Source: Capsicum annuum | Taxonomy: Eukaryota > Streptophyta > Magnoliopsida > Solanales > Solanaceae | Length of the DNA: 64,000 nucleotides | Assembly: GCF_002878395.1 (NCBI RefSeq) | Contig: NW_025892834.1 | Span: forward strand, 14,941-78,940 | Direction of reading: 5' to 3' | Shown: one piece after another, positions 46,640 through 58,149 of the stretch | How the letters are laid out: each line of letters opens with the position of its first letter | Position numbering within the stretch: the stretch's first letter is position 1 | The notes under the pieces: model-generated | The model's input: only the letters and a program-made list of their open reading frames with translations | Told to the model about the DNA's origin: nothing | Databases searched by the model: none | Made by a program: the position numbers and the translations under genes

Positions 46640-48943
46640 TTAGACTACTGGTCTTGATTTCCATATTGGTGGGAGTACTATATTAGTTGATACCTCTAGT
46701 GGAATGTACGAAGCTGTTTCGTCAAGAAGCGGTATAACTGACAGTTCATATGCTTTCAAGAAATTTTCTTTTGTGTAATATGGAGCATAATAGCTTTGTA
46801 AGTCCATATGTGTGTAAGTCAGCATCGCCATGGCATACGGACACGGTATTCCATCTACTTGAAATTGTAGACAGCTGCATCTTTTTACGCGTATGCACAC
46901 AATGTTTGATGTATTACTACATGTCTAGCAGTTTCTTAGAAGGTTGTAATTAAGATATTTAAAGTTCTATCACTTCATGCCAACATATACATAGTCTTGT
47001 ATAAAAAGTTTCATAGAACTCACCCGTTGCAGCCAACACACTAGTACACAACATTGTCCCCTTGTATGTAGATTTCAAAAAAGTTCCATCAACAACAATG
47101 GTAGGCATACAATATTCCCAGACCCTGATTAATGCGTTCAATACTACAAAAGTATATAAAAAGTGATTGTCCTTTGTTTTTTGTAGCATTGTGAATGATC
47201 CTGAATTTATTGTATTGATGATATACAGGTAAGATATCAATTTAGTATAAGATTCACGTAGGAAGCCTCTCACCAGTTCAAGTGCTTTTTCTTTGGCTCT
47301 ATATGCTTTTTTGTAGTTCATCCTAATTCCATAATTTTTTTTTATTTCATCCATGATATCTGCTAGATGTATGCTTATTTTAGAATCAGATAGTTGTGCT
47401 TTTCCATTTTAGCATTGGTTAAATGAAGTAGCATGTCGTTGTGAAAGCATTTTGTCCACAATTGAATAGGTGTGATCATCAACAAATTTTGTCACCATGA
47501 ACACTTCTGAATTTATTTGGCTTGAAGATCTAAAAGTTCGCTTACATCTTTTACTGATACACTTGAGATAGTACCTAGATACATTTATATACAATAATGC
47601 TACTTTTATACAATATGAATATAATTTTATACAGGAATTATATATGAACATAATTTCTATTAGTATAGAATTTTTATTAGACATTCTATACTAATTGAAG
47701 GTCCTTCATTGAAGAAATACTAATACATTTATTGTAAATCAGTAATATAGGTTGTGCAGATATCCTAACTATATAAAAATCCTATATTTATTGACATAGG
47801 CCCTAGAAAGTAGTTACATAGGTCTTACATAGTAATTATACAGTTTATATACAGTATTGAGTCAGGTCCTATACAATAGTTACTTAGTTTATATTCATTA
47901 TTGACTCATGTCCTGTACAGTAGTTTATACAGTTTATATGCAGTATTTATTTAGGTCCTATACAGCAGTTACACAGTTTATCTGCAGTATTGATTCAGTT
48001 ACTACACAGTAGTTACACAGATTATATTCAATAGTTTTTATGTAATATTGATTCAGTTCCTTTACAGTAGTTACACAGATTATATGTAGTAGTTTATATA
48101 CAACACTGATTTAGTTCCTATACAGTAGTGACACGGTTTATAAGTAGTATTTAGTCAAGTTCATACATATATCCCAAACACGTATAAAACTTATACATTG
48201 TTGATACATATTATATAAAGTAGTTCTATAGTTTATATCCGATATATATACAGGTCCTATGTAGTAATTACATAGTTTACTAATCATATGTAGGACCTAT
48301 AGTTGATTGATGCAAGTCTTATACAATAGTTTTACTGTTTTTATAAAGATTTATACCTTGATGATGATGATTTATTCACCTTAATCTGGAATCTTTCACG
48401 GATTGCATAATGTTTCATGACAGTTGATATTGTATTTTTGTTCCAGTACAGTTTCCCTTTTGCAACATCTCTAGGAAGTGGATCCTTTATCATAGATTTA
48501 GGATCTTCCTCCATTTCTTCCTCCAAAAATCATCTTCAATTGTATAATAAAAAATAGGCATCATATGAATTTGCTTAATAGTTGGAGATGTTTTGATCAA
48601 ATTTTTAGTTGAGGATTCTTTAATTTCAAATGCATCTTGTAGTGTTATGCACAATGAAAAATCATTGATACACAATTTTTTTTATTCAACTCCAAATAAA
48701 GTCTAACACTTATATCATCATTATAAATAGGAATACATTCACCTTTTACAATATATTTTATCATCATTAAACCTGAAGTTTGCTCTACCTTCAACTGTTT
48801 ATACAGTTCATCAACAAAATTTCATGGCTGCAATCCAAATTCTAAAGTACTCCATTGATTGTAATTTTTTTAAACTGTACATTACTTAACCACCATTCTC
48901 CGTATTGTAGCATAATTGGAACCAAAATCGAACTTGAAGCCAT
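46640..48943 (-). pseudogene. MULE transposase (MURA-like), catalytic core deleted
   Basis: On the - strand it starts ATG at 48943 (MASSSILVPIMLQYGEWW). After decay comes KGKLYWNKNTISTVMKHYAI, RERFQIKVNKSSSSR (to about 48341). An intron follows, with donor AAG|GTATAAAT near 48356 and acceptor TCTAG|GTACTA near 47575, and full of minisatellite-like repeats. The next exon reads YYLKCISKRCKRTFR, FVDDHTYSIV, QRHATSFNQ (MuDR-type N-terminal domain). Then come MDEIKKNYGIRMNYKKAYRA, GSFTMLQKTKDN and VDGTFLKSTYKGTML (first catalytic Asp). At about 46959 the core stops after ATGEFYET, and within 60 bases the SWIM zinc finger begins (CSCLQFQVDGIPCPYAMAML, SYYAPYYTKENFLKAYE). Roughly 200 codons with the second Asp and the Glu are gone. 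Confidence 0.8.
47730..48340. repeat. Minisatellite-like repeats in the MURA intron
   Basis: A unit of about 45-60 bp, consensus close to CAGTATTGATTCAGTTCCTA followed by TACAGTAGTTACACAGTTTA, occurs about ten times with variation. Confidence 0.75.
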
Positions 48944-49350
48944 AATTTTGGATCAATTTCAACTAATTGAGAATGAAAAACACTTTATGAAGCTGATTTA
49001 TGGAGTAATTTTATAGAATTATATGCAATTTATGAAAGTATTTATGGTAATGTGTTGTATCAAAAAGAGTAATTGTGAGGTTTAAATGAAAAAACGAATC
49101 AAGAGGCTGAATCAGAAAGGAAACTGTGAGTATTAATCGGAAAGGAAAGATATTTATTGGGCCAAATTTTACGTCTCTTTTAGTAGTGTTTTAAATATGG
49201 TTGGAAGATTAAAATAGTGTATCACCTTAAATTTTTTTTGAATTAAGTTAAAAACTTAACTTAAGTAAAACTGTGACCTATAAAGAAAATCATGGTGCGA
49301 AACAAAAGCAAATGGAATAGAATATATATATTATACATGGTATTTACGTG
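48944..49350. other. Upstream region of MURA and MULE right margin
   Basis: AT-rich with no gene. It should contain the MURA promoter (- strand) and the right end of the MULE, before the G4 LTR begins. I found no convincing terminal repeat. Confidence 0.4.
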
Positions 49351-51537
49351 TTGTTGTTGTTAAGATAAGAGTAAAAGTTGTGGGGGCCACCACCCTTTTT
49401 AATAATTTCCCTAACTAGTGCTATTAAATAAAAGGGCGGGGGGGGGGGGGGGGGGGAGTAATTATTTCTTAACTCATTGGAAACCAACTTCTAGAAGACA
49501 AGAAGTAAAATTATTATTCTGTTTCTTTTACTCTGTTTCTTTCGCTCCTTCTTTATTCCTTTTCTTTCGCAAACAACCAAGGGAGTTAGTATAAACAATC
49601 TAAAGGGATTAAGGCGATAATTATAGCCGGAGGAAGGATATCCTTTTCCTTATGGATCATATGAGTTAAAGAAGTTCGAGAAGTTGATTTGTAAAAGTTA
49701 GAGTTGGGATTAAATTTCAAGAGGTAAATTCTCTATTCCGTTCTTGAATTTAATTATGAATATGAATTTAGAGATAGTTAATTTGAATCTTGGTACTAGC
49801 TCTTAAAGTGGGTTTGATCAATTGGGTTTTTTGAAAGAAGGAGGGAAAATATGAAATTTTGATAAGACATGAGTATTTTGGGATTCGCATCAATAAAGTG
49901 GATTTGACATTGAAGTGTATAAATTAGAAAAGTTAGAATCTATTCCAAATTCTTATTAAGGAATTCGATTAATTTCAAACATAAGTGTAGATTATTGGAA
50001 TAAGTTATTAAATGCACCTTTGGTTTATTGATGGACATATGTATTACCTTGTAGCTAGTGAATTACGTATCGGATAGCAGGAACTAGTGGTTGGGAAGAA
50101 AAAGGCTACACGCTCACAAGTTAAATCACTGAAGGCTCAAATTATTACTGTAATTAATAAAGCACTAAGGTATGAAAATCTAAACCTCCCCTTACCTTTA
50201 AAGCACCACTTAACGTCTTGTGCTCCTTCCTATTAATGTTGATATAACCGAGAGTAGAACCTTTATATTGCCTTACATATCCTTCCCTCGTTGTACCATC
50301 AAGCTTATAAGTACTTATCTTTCCCTCTTTGTGTTATGTTTTCATGACACTTTCATATTATCATAAGCTCCTCTACTTGAATCCCTTAGGCCATAACATA
50401 TATATGTATATCACACGTTTGGAGCAAAAGTAATAGTAATAGCATAGTTTCACTTATATGTGTTAGCTAGATGATCATTATCATAACTCACATGTCATAG
50501 GACTTCAAGACATTATTTGATAAACATTAACGACGGGAGGGTACATAAGTTTGGTTTGGCATATCGCTCGATGTAATGCTATGCATAGGATCGAGTCCAG
50601 ACCACTACAATGAGCTCAACCATTGGGCTACCCACCTTTGTGGCATCATTTGTATTTAAAGTCAGCTGGAATGTCATGTATTGGTTTTCTCTAACTCAAG
50701 CCAACATTTAGCATATATGGACTACAGGTAGACCTTTATAGTGAGCCCCTGGGCAGGGCGTACCTAGATACAGACTGCGATTACAATTACACATATGGGA
50801 TCATAACAATGAGTATATGAGCAACATGTGCTTTATACTTGCCTCAGATCGCCTTCGGAAGACCATCTTATGATTATTTGTATGACTTATAGGATAAGTG
50901 CATCACCTAGGCAAAGTATAGGACCTATATTATAATGAACACTTTCCTAAATATTGTATATGATGCTAATAAGGTCGGTGCCTAAGTTATCAGTTCATAT
51001 CATATATGTGTTATTTGTTGGCTCATATGTTTTCCACTTTATCATTTGACTCATATGAGCTTCTGTACTTGTCCAGCTGTTATTCTATCTACTTTTATAC
51101 CAGTATATACCAGTATATGTTGTTTATGTACTGATGTATCGGGCCCACCATGTTTTATTAATGCAGGCTCAGATTCTTAGGATAGCAGACACCCACATTT
51201 GGCCCTGTTGCCATTTTCAGCTGATATTTTGGTGAGCTCCATCTTTTTCTGAAGCCAATCTAGTATTTTGATCATGTGTACAGGACTCCAGTTGGGTATT
51301 TCAGGCCCTAAGCAACTAGTCACTTATAGTATAGTATGTTAAACTGACTAGAGGCTTCATAGACATTATGCAATTTTGAATTATACAGTTTTTGATAATG
51401 TAACTCCCTCGTATATATATGTAACTCTTATTGAATATCCTACTTATTATTATCCCATAACCTCACATACGTCATAGAGTGCTTGTAGAGTAAGTGTATA
51501 CGGTTTTTATTTGTCCTTATTAATTTGGGACGTGATA
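49350..51537 (+). repeat. G4 5' LTR (left boundary uncertain)
   Basis: Ends TTGGGACGTGATA next to the primer-binding site. It holds donor-like GAG|GTAAATT at 49724, acceptor-like AATGCAG|GCTCAG at 51165 and AGAGGCTTCATAGACAT near 51350. The hairpin word upstream of that is decayed. A 19-G run lies at 49438-49456. Confidence 0.7.
49438..49456 (+). repeat. Run of 19 G
   Basis: Uninterrupted G homopolymer near the presumed start of the G4 LTR. Length is likely to be assembly-sensitive. Confidence 0.95.
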
Positions 51538-51540
51538 AAC

Positions 51541-51554
51541 TTGGTATCAGAGCC
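51541..51554 (+). other. G4 primer-binding site
   Basis: TTGGTATCAGAGCC, a full match to the initiator-tRNA-Met type site, three bases after the LTR. Confidence 0.9.
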
Positions 51555-51755
51555 TAGGTTTAGGTGTCCCAGGGAGTCTATGAAGCCATGTATAGTAGGA
51601 CCTTGCTTATCGATGTGTTTTACTCCATGTTTATAATTAAGGAACTGCATGGACATTTAGAAATTCAACCTTCATTAATAATCTAGATCATGCAATAGAG
51701 TTAAGTCATATGAAGTTACTTTTGACTCCCATTCTGCTTATTTGTGATACAGACC

Positions 51756-53000
51756 ATGTCTGCTATAGAAAAGGAAAAAGCAGCCCAGCAGGCCACTGCT
51801 AGCACTACTTAGGAGATAACTACTACTGGGCAGTCTCTCATATTTGTGGATCTGAATAGGACTCAAGAAAGTTTGTTGGGTTCTATACCTTTAGGTTCTT
51901 AAATGCTGGGAATGGAAGGATCTACAAGGGCTTTTGCACCTCCAGGGGTTTCTATAGTAGTTCCTATTCTACCACTAAGTGCCTCAGACCCAGATCTTAA
52001 GGGAGCGATACAGTTACTTACACAGTTGGTCGCCGCTCAAGCCCAAAGACAGAGTGTGGATGTACCTATTGCTACTCAAGGAGGGATATATAAATCTAGG
52101 ATCAAAGATTTCCTCCATATGAATCCACTAGAATTCCTAGATTCTAAGCTTACAGAGGACCCTCAATAATTCATTGATGAAGCTTATAGAATTTATAAGG
52201 TGATGCAGGTATCAAACACAAATGCAGTTGAATTAGCTGCCCATAGACTTAAATATGATAATATTGATTGGTATGATACGTGGGTTGCCTCGAGAGGTTA
52301 GGAAGCTCCCCCAGCAGTCTGGACAGAACTTGCAAAAGCTTTCATGGACCATTTCATACCATTAGAGCCCAGAGAGGCAAAGATGGATGAATTTCTATCC
52401 TTAAAGTAGGGTAGTCCTAGTGTCAAGGAGTATTGTTTGCGGTTTACACAGTTGTCAAAATATTCTCTACCGGTGGTTAGTACACAAGCAAAATGGATTC
52501 ATCGCTTTGTAAATGGTCATATGGGTCCCTTAAAGGACCTTCTTTCTATTGCTGTTGTGAATAAAGATTTGGATATATCAAGAATTATGGCATGTGCTCA
52601 GCAGATAGAAGAAGATTAGTGTAATCATGAAATAGACAATGAAAGAGAGCAGAGTAAGAGAGATAGGATGACCATCCAGTATCAGGGAAGTAGTGGAGCT
52701 TCCACTAGTAGAGGGCTACTAGGTAGACCCAGTCAGCTATGTGCTCCACATCCAATGATCCAACTAAGTTCTTGAGGCACAGTTATGAGCAGAGTCAGAC
52801 TTCTAAAGCACCAGATTTACGATCTCAGAGGGGCGTTAGTTGAGGGTTACCATCTCAACCTGCATGCAGGCAGTATGGCCGACCACATAGAGGGGAGTGT
52901 CGGTGAGGTTCAAATACGTGTTACTAGTGTGATATAGAGGGTTATATGGTATGTGATTGTCTATAGCTCAGAGGTAAGGGTAGAGTTGAATAATCACAGC
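51756..53000 (+). pseudogene. G4 gag remnant
   Basis: It starts MSAIEKEKAAQQATASTT at 51756, then a TAG. Later parts include LKGAIQLLTQLVAAQAQRQS, DFLHMNPLEFLDSKLTEDPQ, AVELAAHRLKYDNIDWYDTW, AVWTELAKAFMDHFIPLEPR, EAKMDEFLSLK, SVKEYCLRFTQLSKYSLPVV and LDISRIMACAQQIEED. This is the retrotransposon gag domain in family order. Five stops lie in this otherwise single frame, at least two of them TAG at Gln positions (RG*EAPP, LK*GSPSV). The zinc-knuckle part near 52880-52970 is frameshifted. This is the best preserved gag of the window. Confidence 0.8.
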
Positions 53001-53099
53001 TTACAGGGTCTGCATCAGCTTCATCTTCATTAGTGCGTTCTTCTTCTCACGGTCCTAAGGCATTAGCAGGTAGAGGATCTGGTAGGGGAAGAGGTCTTA

Positions 53100-53912
53100 G
53101 TTCGAGTGCAAGCCCGAACCATATATATGCACTAGCTAGTTGGCAAGATTCAGAGGCATCTACAGATTTGGTCATAGGTACCTTATCTATCTTTTCACAT
53201 GACCCAGGATCTACTTTGTCGTATGTTACCCTATTTGTTACTAAGAAGTTTGAAATGGAGCCAAAATTAATAAGCAAAATATTTGCGGTATCGACTCAAG
53301 TAGGAGATTCTATTATAGCTAGACAGGTATAATATGATTGTGTGGTGGCAGTATGTGGTCATGCTACATTGGCTAATCTGATTAAACTTGAAAGGGTTGA
53401 CTCTGATATTATTATGGGTATGGATTGGTTATCCTCTTATTATGCTAAGGTTGATTATCGAGCCAAAATAGCCCATTTAATCTTCCTAGGATAGCCAGTC
53501 TTAGAGTGGAAGGGTGATTCTAGGATGCCTAGAGGGAGGTTTATTTCCTATATTAAGGCATCAAAGCTTATCATAAAAGGGTGTTTGCATCACCTAGTCC
53601 AAGTGAAAGACATTGAGGCCGAAAAACAGGCACCAACTCTAGAATCTATACAAGTGGCGAACAAGTACTCATCCTAATGAACTTCCTGGATTACCTCCCA
53701 TCAGAGAGATCGATTTTAGTATTGATATGGATCTTGGTACTCGGCCGATATCAATTCTACCTTATAGAATGGTGCTTGTAGAATTGAGAGAGTTAAAAGA
53801 GCAGATAAAAGACTTACTTGATAAAGGCTTCATTCGACCCATTATATCACTTTGGGGTGCACTAGTGCTTTTTGTATGCAAAGGGATGGAACATTGTGAA
53901 TGTGTATAGATT
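53100..53912 (+). pseudogene. G4 protease and first part of RT
   Basis: Text GTLSIFSHDPGSTLSYVTLF carries the protease active-site region (Asp-Pro-Gly), followed by STQVGDSIIARQV, VDSDIIMGMDWLSSYYAKVD and MPRGRFISYIKASKLI. The RT lead-in follows: [40 protein letters not shown], then [10 protein letters not shown] and, after a frameshift, MCIDY. The sequence is cut at MCIDY by G5 together with a deletion, and resumes at 63272 with NKYHIPQ. Confidence 0.78.
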
Positions 53913-56083
53913 ATGCACAACATGCATATAATAGAGGGAAAATGCAGAATTAATTAACAAAACGGAATCAAGGTCATAAGTCTGATATAAATTCAACAAG
54001 GGTAAATGAAATCCAAAACCATCTAATGACATCTGAAAGCCGTCTACGAAATCTCAACTACATGACTAATAACACTGTCTGAAAACTGGGACAAGACCCC
54101 CAGTAGACCAAAACCATAACTGATAATAAATGTCTGAAAGTAACTAGGCCTTCTGAAATATAGAAGGCTCACTGACTAGACCCTGTACTTCTGTCTGAAG
54201 AAATCTACTACTTATCAGGACCCCTAGACTGTGCCTCAGAACCTGGAAGGTAGGGGAGGGGTCAATACAGATGTATTGGTACGCAAAGAAATTCAAAATA
54301 AAGCTTTTAATAAAATAGTTGAGAGCTAGTCATAAAACATCACATACGATATAAATTTCAAAACACATGGGCATCTTTGATAATCATAAAACTTTTCTGT
54401 CTATGCAGCCTCTGATCTTTGTATTACTTCTGAGTTAGGTGACACTCCCCTACAAGTCTAATATTCCATGGGCTATATGGAATGCGCAATTGACTCGGTG
54501 GGGAATCCCCCAACCCAAGTGTGCCGCAAAGGTTGGAGTGTCTGAGTCTGATACGCCATAGGGCACTAGGCCAGCGTATAATAATATACCCGGATCGAAA
54601 AATCACTATTTTAGGCAATGATTTCTCTGCACTCGTTCCTTCTTCGGGGAACTACCTAGCTCTCTTTATGCCCAATTTTTGTCTATTTTGAAACATGCAT
54701 AATTCTAGTTTCAAAAATTTGAAAATCTGATTTCAAACATGCATTCTATTCTGTTCTGAATTAACATGACATTATCTGAGTTGGTGTCGTCTCACAAAGA
54801 CTTGAAATTCCTTTTTCTAAGACATAATTCATTATACACGATTCTTTCACCAAAACTTGATTCAGATTACCCAAACATGCAAATAGTATAAGAGATTTTA
54901 TGTTCTGAAACATAAGTCAAAACTATGTAAGAATTCATCAAACATGTGGTGGTCATGTGCTTTTGGCAAAACCATGCACTCTTACATTATATGTATATTC
55001 AACATTTATCTACATGCACAACCCTCTATTTTGATTCCACAATCATGTTCAAATCATAGTATATATCAAGACCTTTCATATCATGCTTTTCAAAACAATC
55101 TATATCATACGAATAATGGGAAAAATCATATCAAGAGAGGGATTCATTATAGTTCATGCTCTCAATTGAATATTCATTCTTAAACACATGCATACATATA
55201 TATAGAATTTCAAATCAATTTGGGGATAGGCCTAAAGACCAAAATAATGTCATTGAGACTTCTAAAACATGATTATAAATCATAAATCTAAAATCCTTTT
55301 CTTAAAATCATGATTTCTATGCCCATGAGATTTTTAGAAAAACCCCACATACCTCAATTAGGGATTTGAGGAATGATTATTGAAGCCTACGATTTGGAGA
55401 TTCCAAATCTTCAATTAGTTTTGAAAACCCACGGTTCAATCTTGAGTTATTTGGGTTTTTAGTTTGAAACCCTAGAGAGTGTTCTTGAGTAATTTGGATG
55501 ATTGTGAATGTATTATGGTGTCTTTGGGATGAAATACCATGTTTATGGTGATAAAGGAAGGAAATACCTAATGTACCCTTAATAAGATAGAATAATAATA
55601 TAACTGGGAACCCAATTTTATGAGCCACCGCGATGCGCCACAATCATTGTGGCTTACTAGAACTTGACGATTGGGATTCTTAGGGTCACCGCGATGCGGA
55701 GCCATCACGTTGTCCCACTAGTTGGGACCTGGAGCTTCAGCGCGATGCACCACAATTGGTTTAGGTTACTTTAATTTGACAATAGTTAAATAAATACCCT
55801 CCGCAACGCACCAATCACCAAAATAATGGTGTTTTACGACTAGGACTTAAATTAGCCATAAATTCTTGCCCGATTATCGAATTTGGATAAATCTTATATC
55901 GACAGAAAGCTCATTCAATTTCCCACATGATAAAAAGTCAAAATTAGAGAAATTATATGTGGTTTAAAATTTATTCACTTTGGAAGTAAAAAATAAGACT
56001 AAGTCTCTTTGATACCATTCTAGTTGTTTAACTCTAAAAGCATATTACCATGAGCTAGCACATTGACGATGCGGGGCGTTACA
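53913..56083 (-). repeat. G5 left (3') LTR, outer end deleted
   Basis: Aligns with 61162-63271 of the right LTR. It starts on the - strand TGTAACGCCCCGC (56083) and lacks the 79-bp terminal part ending GGGTCATGA. Hairpin word at 54086-54112. Confidence 0.88.
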
Positions 56084-56100
56084 TTATTCCCCCTTGGGAT
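56084..56100 (-). other. G5 polypurine tract
   Basis: On the - strand CCCAAGGGGGAATAA directly precedes the 3' LTR, after GGGGACGAATGATC. Confidence 0.85.
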
Positions 56101-56143
56101 CATTCGTCCCCGAATGATGACGCAAAATACAGACAAGCACAAT

Positions 56144-57500
56144 TTAAGGTATACTAAGACCGTAAAAGAATAAAACAAGGATTGTACCTTCTATTTCATC
56201 ATTCACCGGATCAAACAGGTTTGGGTATCTTGCTCTCATGTCATCTTCTGATTCCCAAGTTACTTCTTCAACTTTTTGATTTCTCCACAACACCTTAATA
56301 GACACTATATCTTTGCTCCTCAACTTTCGATCTTGGTGATCTAAGATTGCAATAGGTTCCTCTTCATATGCTAATGAGTCTGTCACCTTGATCTCCTTTA
56401 CAGGCAACACTAGGGAATGGTCTCCAATACATTTCTTCAGCATGGATATGTGAAATACCGGATGAACAAATCCCAAATCTGTAGGCAACTCTAACTTATA
56501 TGCAACTGCACCTATCCTTCTCAAAATTTGGTATGGTCCTATATAGCGACGGATCAGATTACCTTTCTTCCCGAATTACATAACTCCCTTCATAGGGGAT
56601 ACTTTTAGAAATACCCAATCACCAACTTCAAATTCTAGCTCCCTTCTTCTGATATCGGCATATAATTTTTGTCTACTCTGGGCTGTCTTAAGTCATTCTC
56701 TAATAATTTTCACGTCCTCTATTGCCTGATGAACAAGATAAGGCCCAAACAACTGTGTCTCACCCACTTCATACCACTGTATTGGTGACCTACATCTTCT
56801 TCCATACAGTGCCTCAAAAGGAGCCATCTTAATACTGGCATAATAACTATTATTATATGCGAACTCTATCAATGGAAAGTGATCTACCAAGTACCTTTGA
56901 AGTCAATCATGCAGGCTCTCAACATATCTTCAAGGGTCTGAATGGTGCGCTCAACTTTCCCATCAGTCTGAGGGTAGAATGCAGTACTCAGATTCACTTG
57001 GGTACCTAAACCCCTCTGAAAAGATCTCCAAAACTGAGAAGAGAATTACGTACCTCGATTAGATATGATGGATACAGGTGCTCCATGCAATTGGACTATT
57101 TCTTTAATGTAAACCTTGGCATAATCATCTACCGAATAGTTGGTCCTCACAGGCAGAAAATGTGCTGACTTGGTCAGCCTGTCAACAATCACCCAAATTG
57201 AATCATACTAGTTTCGGGTCCTTGGAATTCCCATAGTAAATTCCATATTGATCATCTCCCACTTCCACAAAGGCAAAGCTATCTCTTGGGATGTACCGCC
57301 TGGCCTCATATGTTATACTTTAACTTGTTGGCAGTTCAAACACTTAGAAACATAATTAGCCACGTCATGCTTCATATTATTCCACCAATATAAGGTCTTT
57401 AAGTCATGGTACATCTTAGTAGAGCCTGGGTGAACAACATACCTCGAAGTGTAAGCTTCGTCAAGGATTCTCTTTCGTAACCCATCTATATCTAGCACAC
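56144..57500 (-). pseudogene. G5 integrase and chromodomain
   Basis: Zinc-binding part HPGSTKMYHDLK and CLNCQQVKV lies at 57498-57313. In the core, KWEMINMEFTMGIPR has Glu where the family has the first catalytic Asp, and IISNRGT has Asn in place of the second. The Glu of KVERTIQTLEDM is kept. [20 protein letters not shown] and YGRRCRSPIQWYE follow. The open frame 56524-56144 holds the GPY end and a good group II chromodomain: ILDHQDRKLRSKDIVSIKVL, WRNQKVEEVTWESEDDM, RARYPNLF. This is the clearest lineage marker in the window (Tekay/Del chromovirus). Two of three catalytic residues changed, plus stops: inactive. Confidence 0.85.
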
Positions 57501-57504
57501 ATAG

Positions 57505-58140
57505 TCAACCGTGATATCTTAAAATACCATCACCACCTATTTCAAAAGACATTACTTTTTGCTGACACACATCTTTCTTGATCTGTATTAATATGGGATC
57601 TTCAACCTGCTTCTCTTTAACTTTTTCACAAAGGGAAGATTTAGCTACCTCATGAACAATCACTCCCCTATCTTCGAAATCCAAGAGTCGTACTCCTAGA
57701 TTTGCAAGTTGGTGAATATCCTTCACTATATCCCTCTTTCCATTTTCAACATGAGAAAGACTGCCCATAGACAACCTGCTGAGGGCGTCAGCTACCACTT
57801 TGCCTTACCCAGATAGTAGTGCAGGATCTTGTCATAATCCTTTATAAGCTCCAACCAATGCCTTTACCTGAGATTTAATTTTTTCTGTGAGAAAACATAC
57901 TAAAACTCTTGTGGTTCGTAAATATATCAATATGTACCCCATAGAGATAATGCCGCCAGATTTTAAGCGCAAACACCACAGCCGCTAAATCCAAGTCATG
58001 GGTGGGGTAATTTTGCTCATGCACCTTTAACTGCCTAGATGCATAGGCCACCACCTTACCGTGCTGCATAAGTACACACCCAAGTCCCACTCGAGATGCA
58101 TCACAGTACAAACAAACCCCTCCGTACCTTTTGAAAGAGT
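57505..58140 (-). pseudogene. G5 RNase H and linker
   Basis: The frame 58111-57875 reads [69 protein letters not shown]. Asp of YCDAS is present. The usual Glu of HDLEL is Asp here, and the Asp of TDHKSL is Asn. The frame breaks before LNLRQRRW. The following open piece (57798-57505) is the linker [42 protein letters not shown] to the integrase zinc domain. Confidence 0.8.
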
Positions 58141-58149
58141 CAAATAGAA

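Larger units (their letters stand above)
9641..49300 (+). mobile_element. Ulp1-carrying MULE (Kaonashi/KI-MULE type), interrupted by three large insertions
   Basis: Two gene remnants face each other: a + strand gene with DUF1985-like and Ulp1-protease parts (9.7-45.35 kb, in four blocks) and a - strand MURA transposase gene (48943 to about 46640). This pairing is known for Ulp1-carrying MULEs in plants. Removing solo LTR S1, element G1 with everything nested in it, and solo LTR S2 leaves about 8.6 kb, a plausible length for one autonomous element. Its ends are approximate because I found no clear terminal inverted repeat; weak shared words (GGCCCAAT near 9450 and near 49160 on the - strand) prove nothing. 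The transposase catalytic centre is deleted, so the copy is dead. Confidence 0.7.

Noticed and set aside
45600..48340. CRISPR-like spaced repeats
   Set aside because: Repeats are degenerate, not identical, with no unique spacers of constant length, in a plant context.
9400..49320. Terminal inverted repeats of the Ulp1-MULE
   Set aside because: GGCCCAAT and CTTTCCTTT words occur on both sides in inverted orientation, but too short and unevenly spaced to call.
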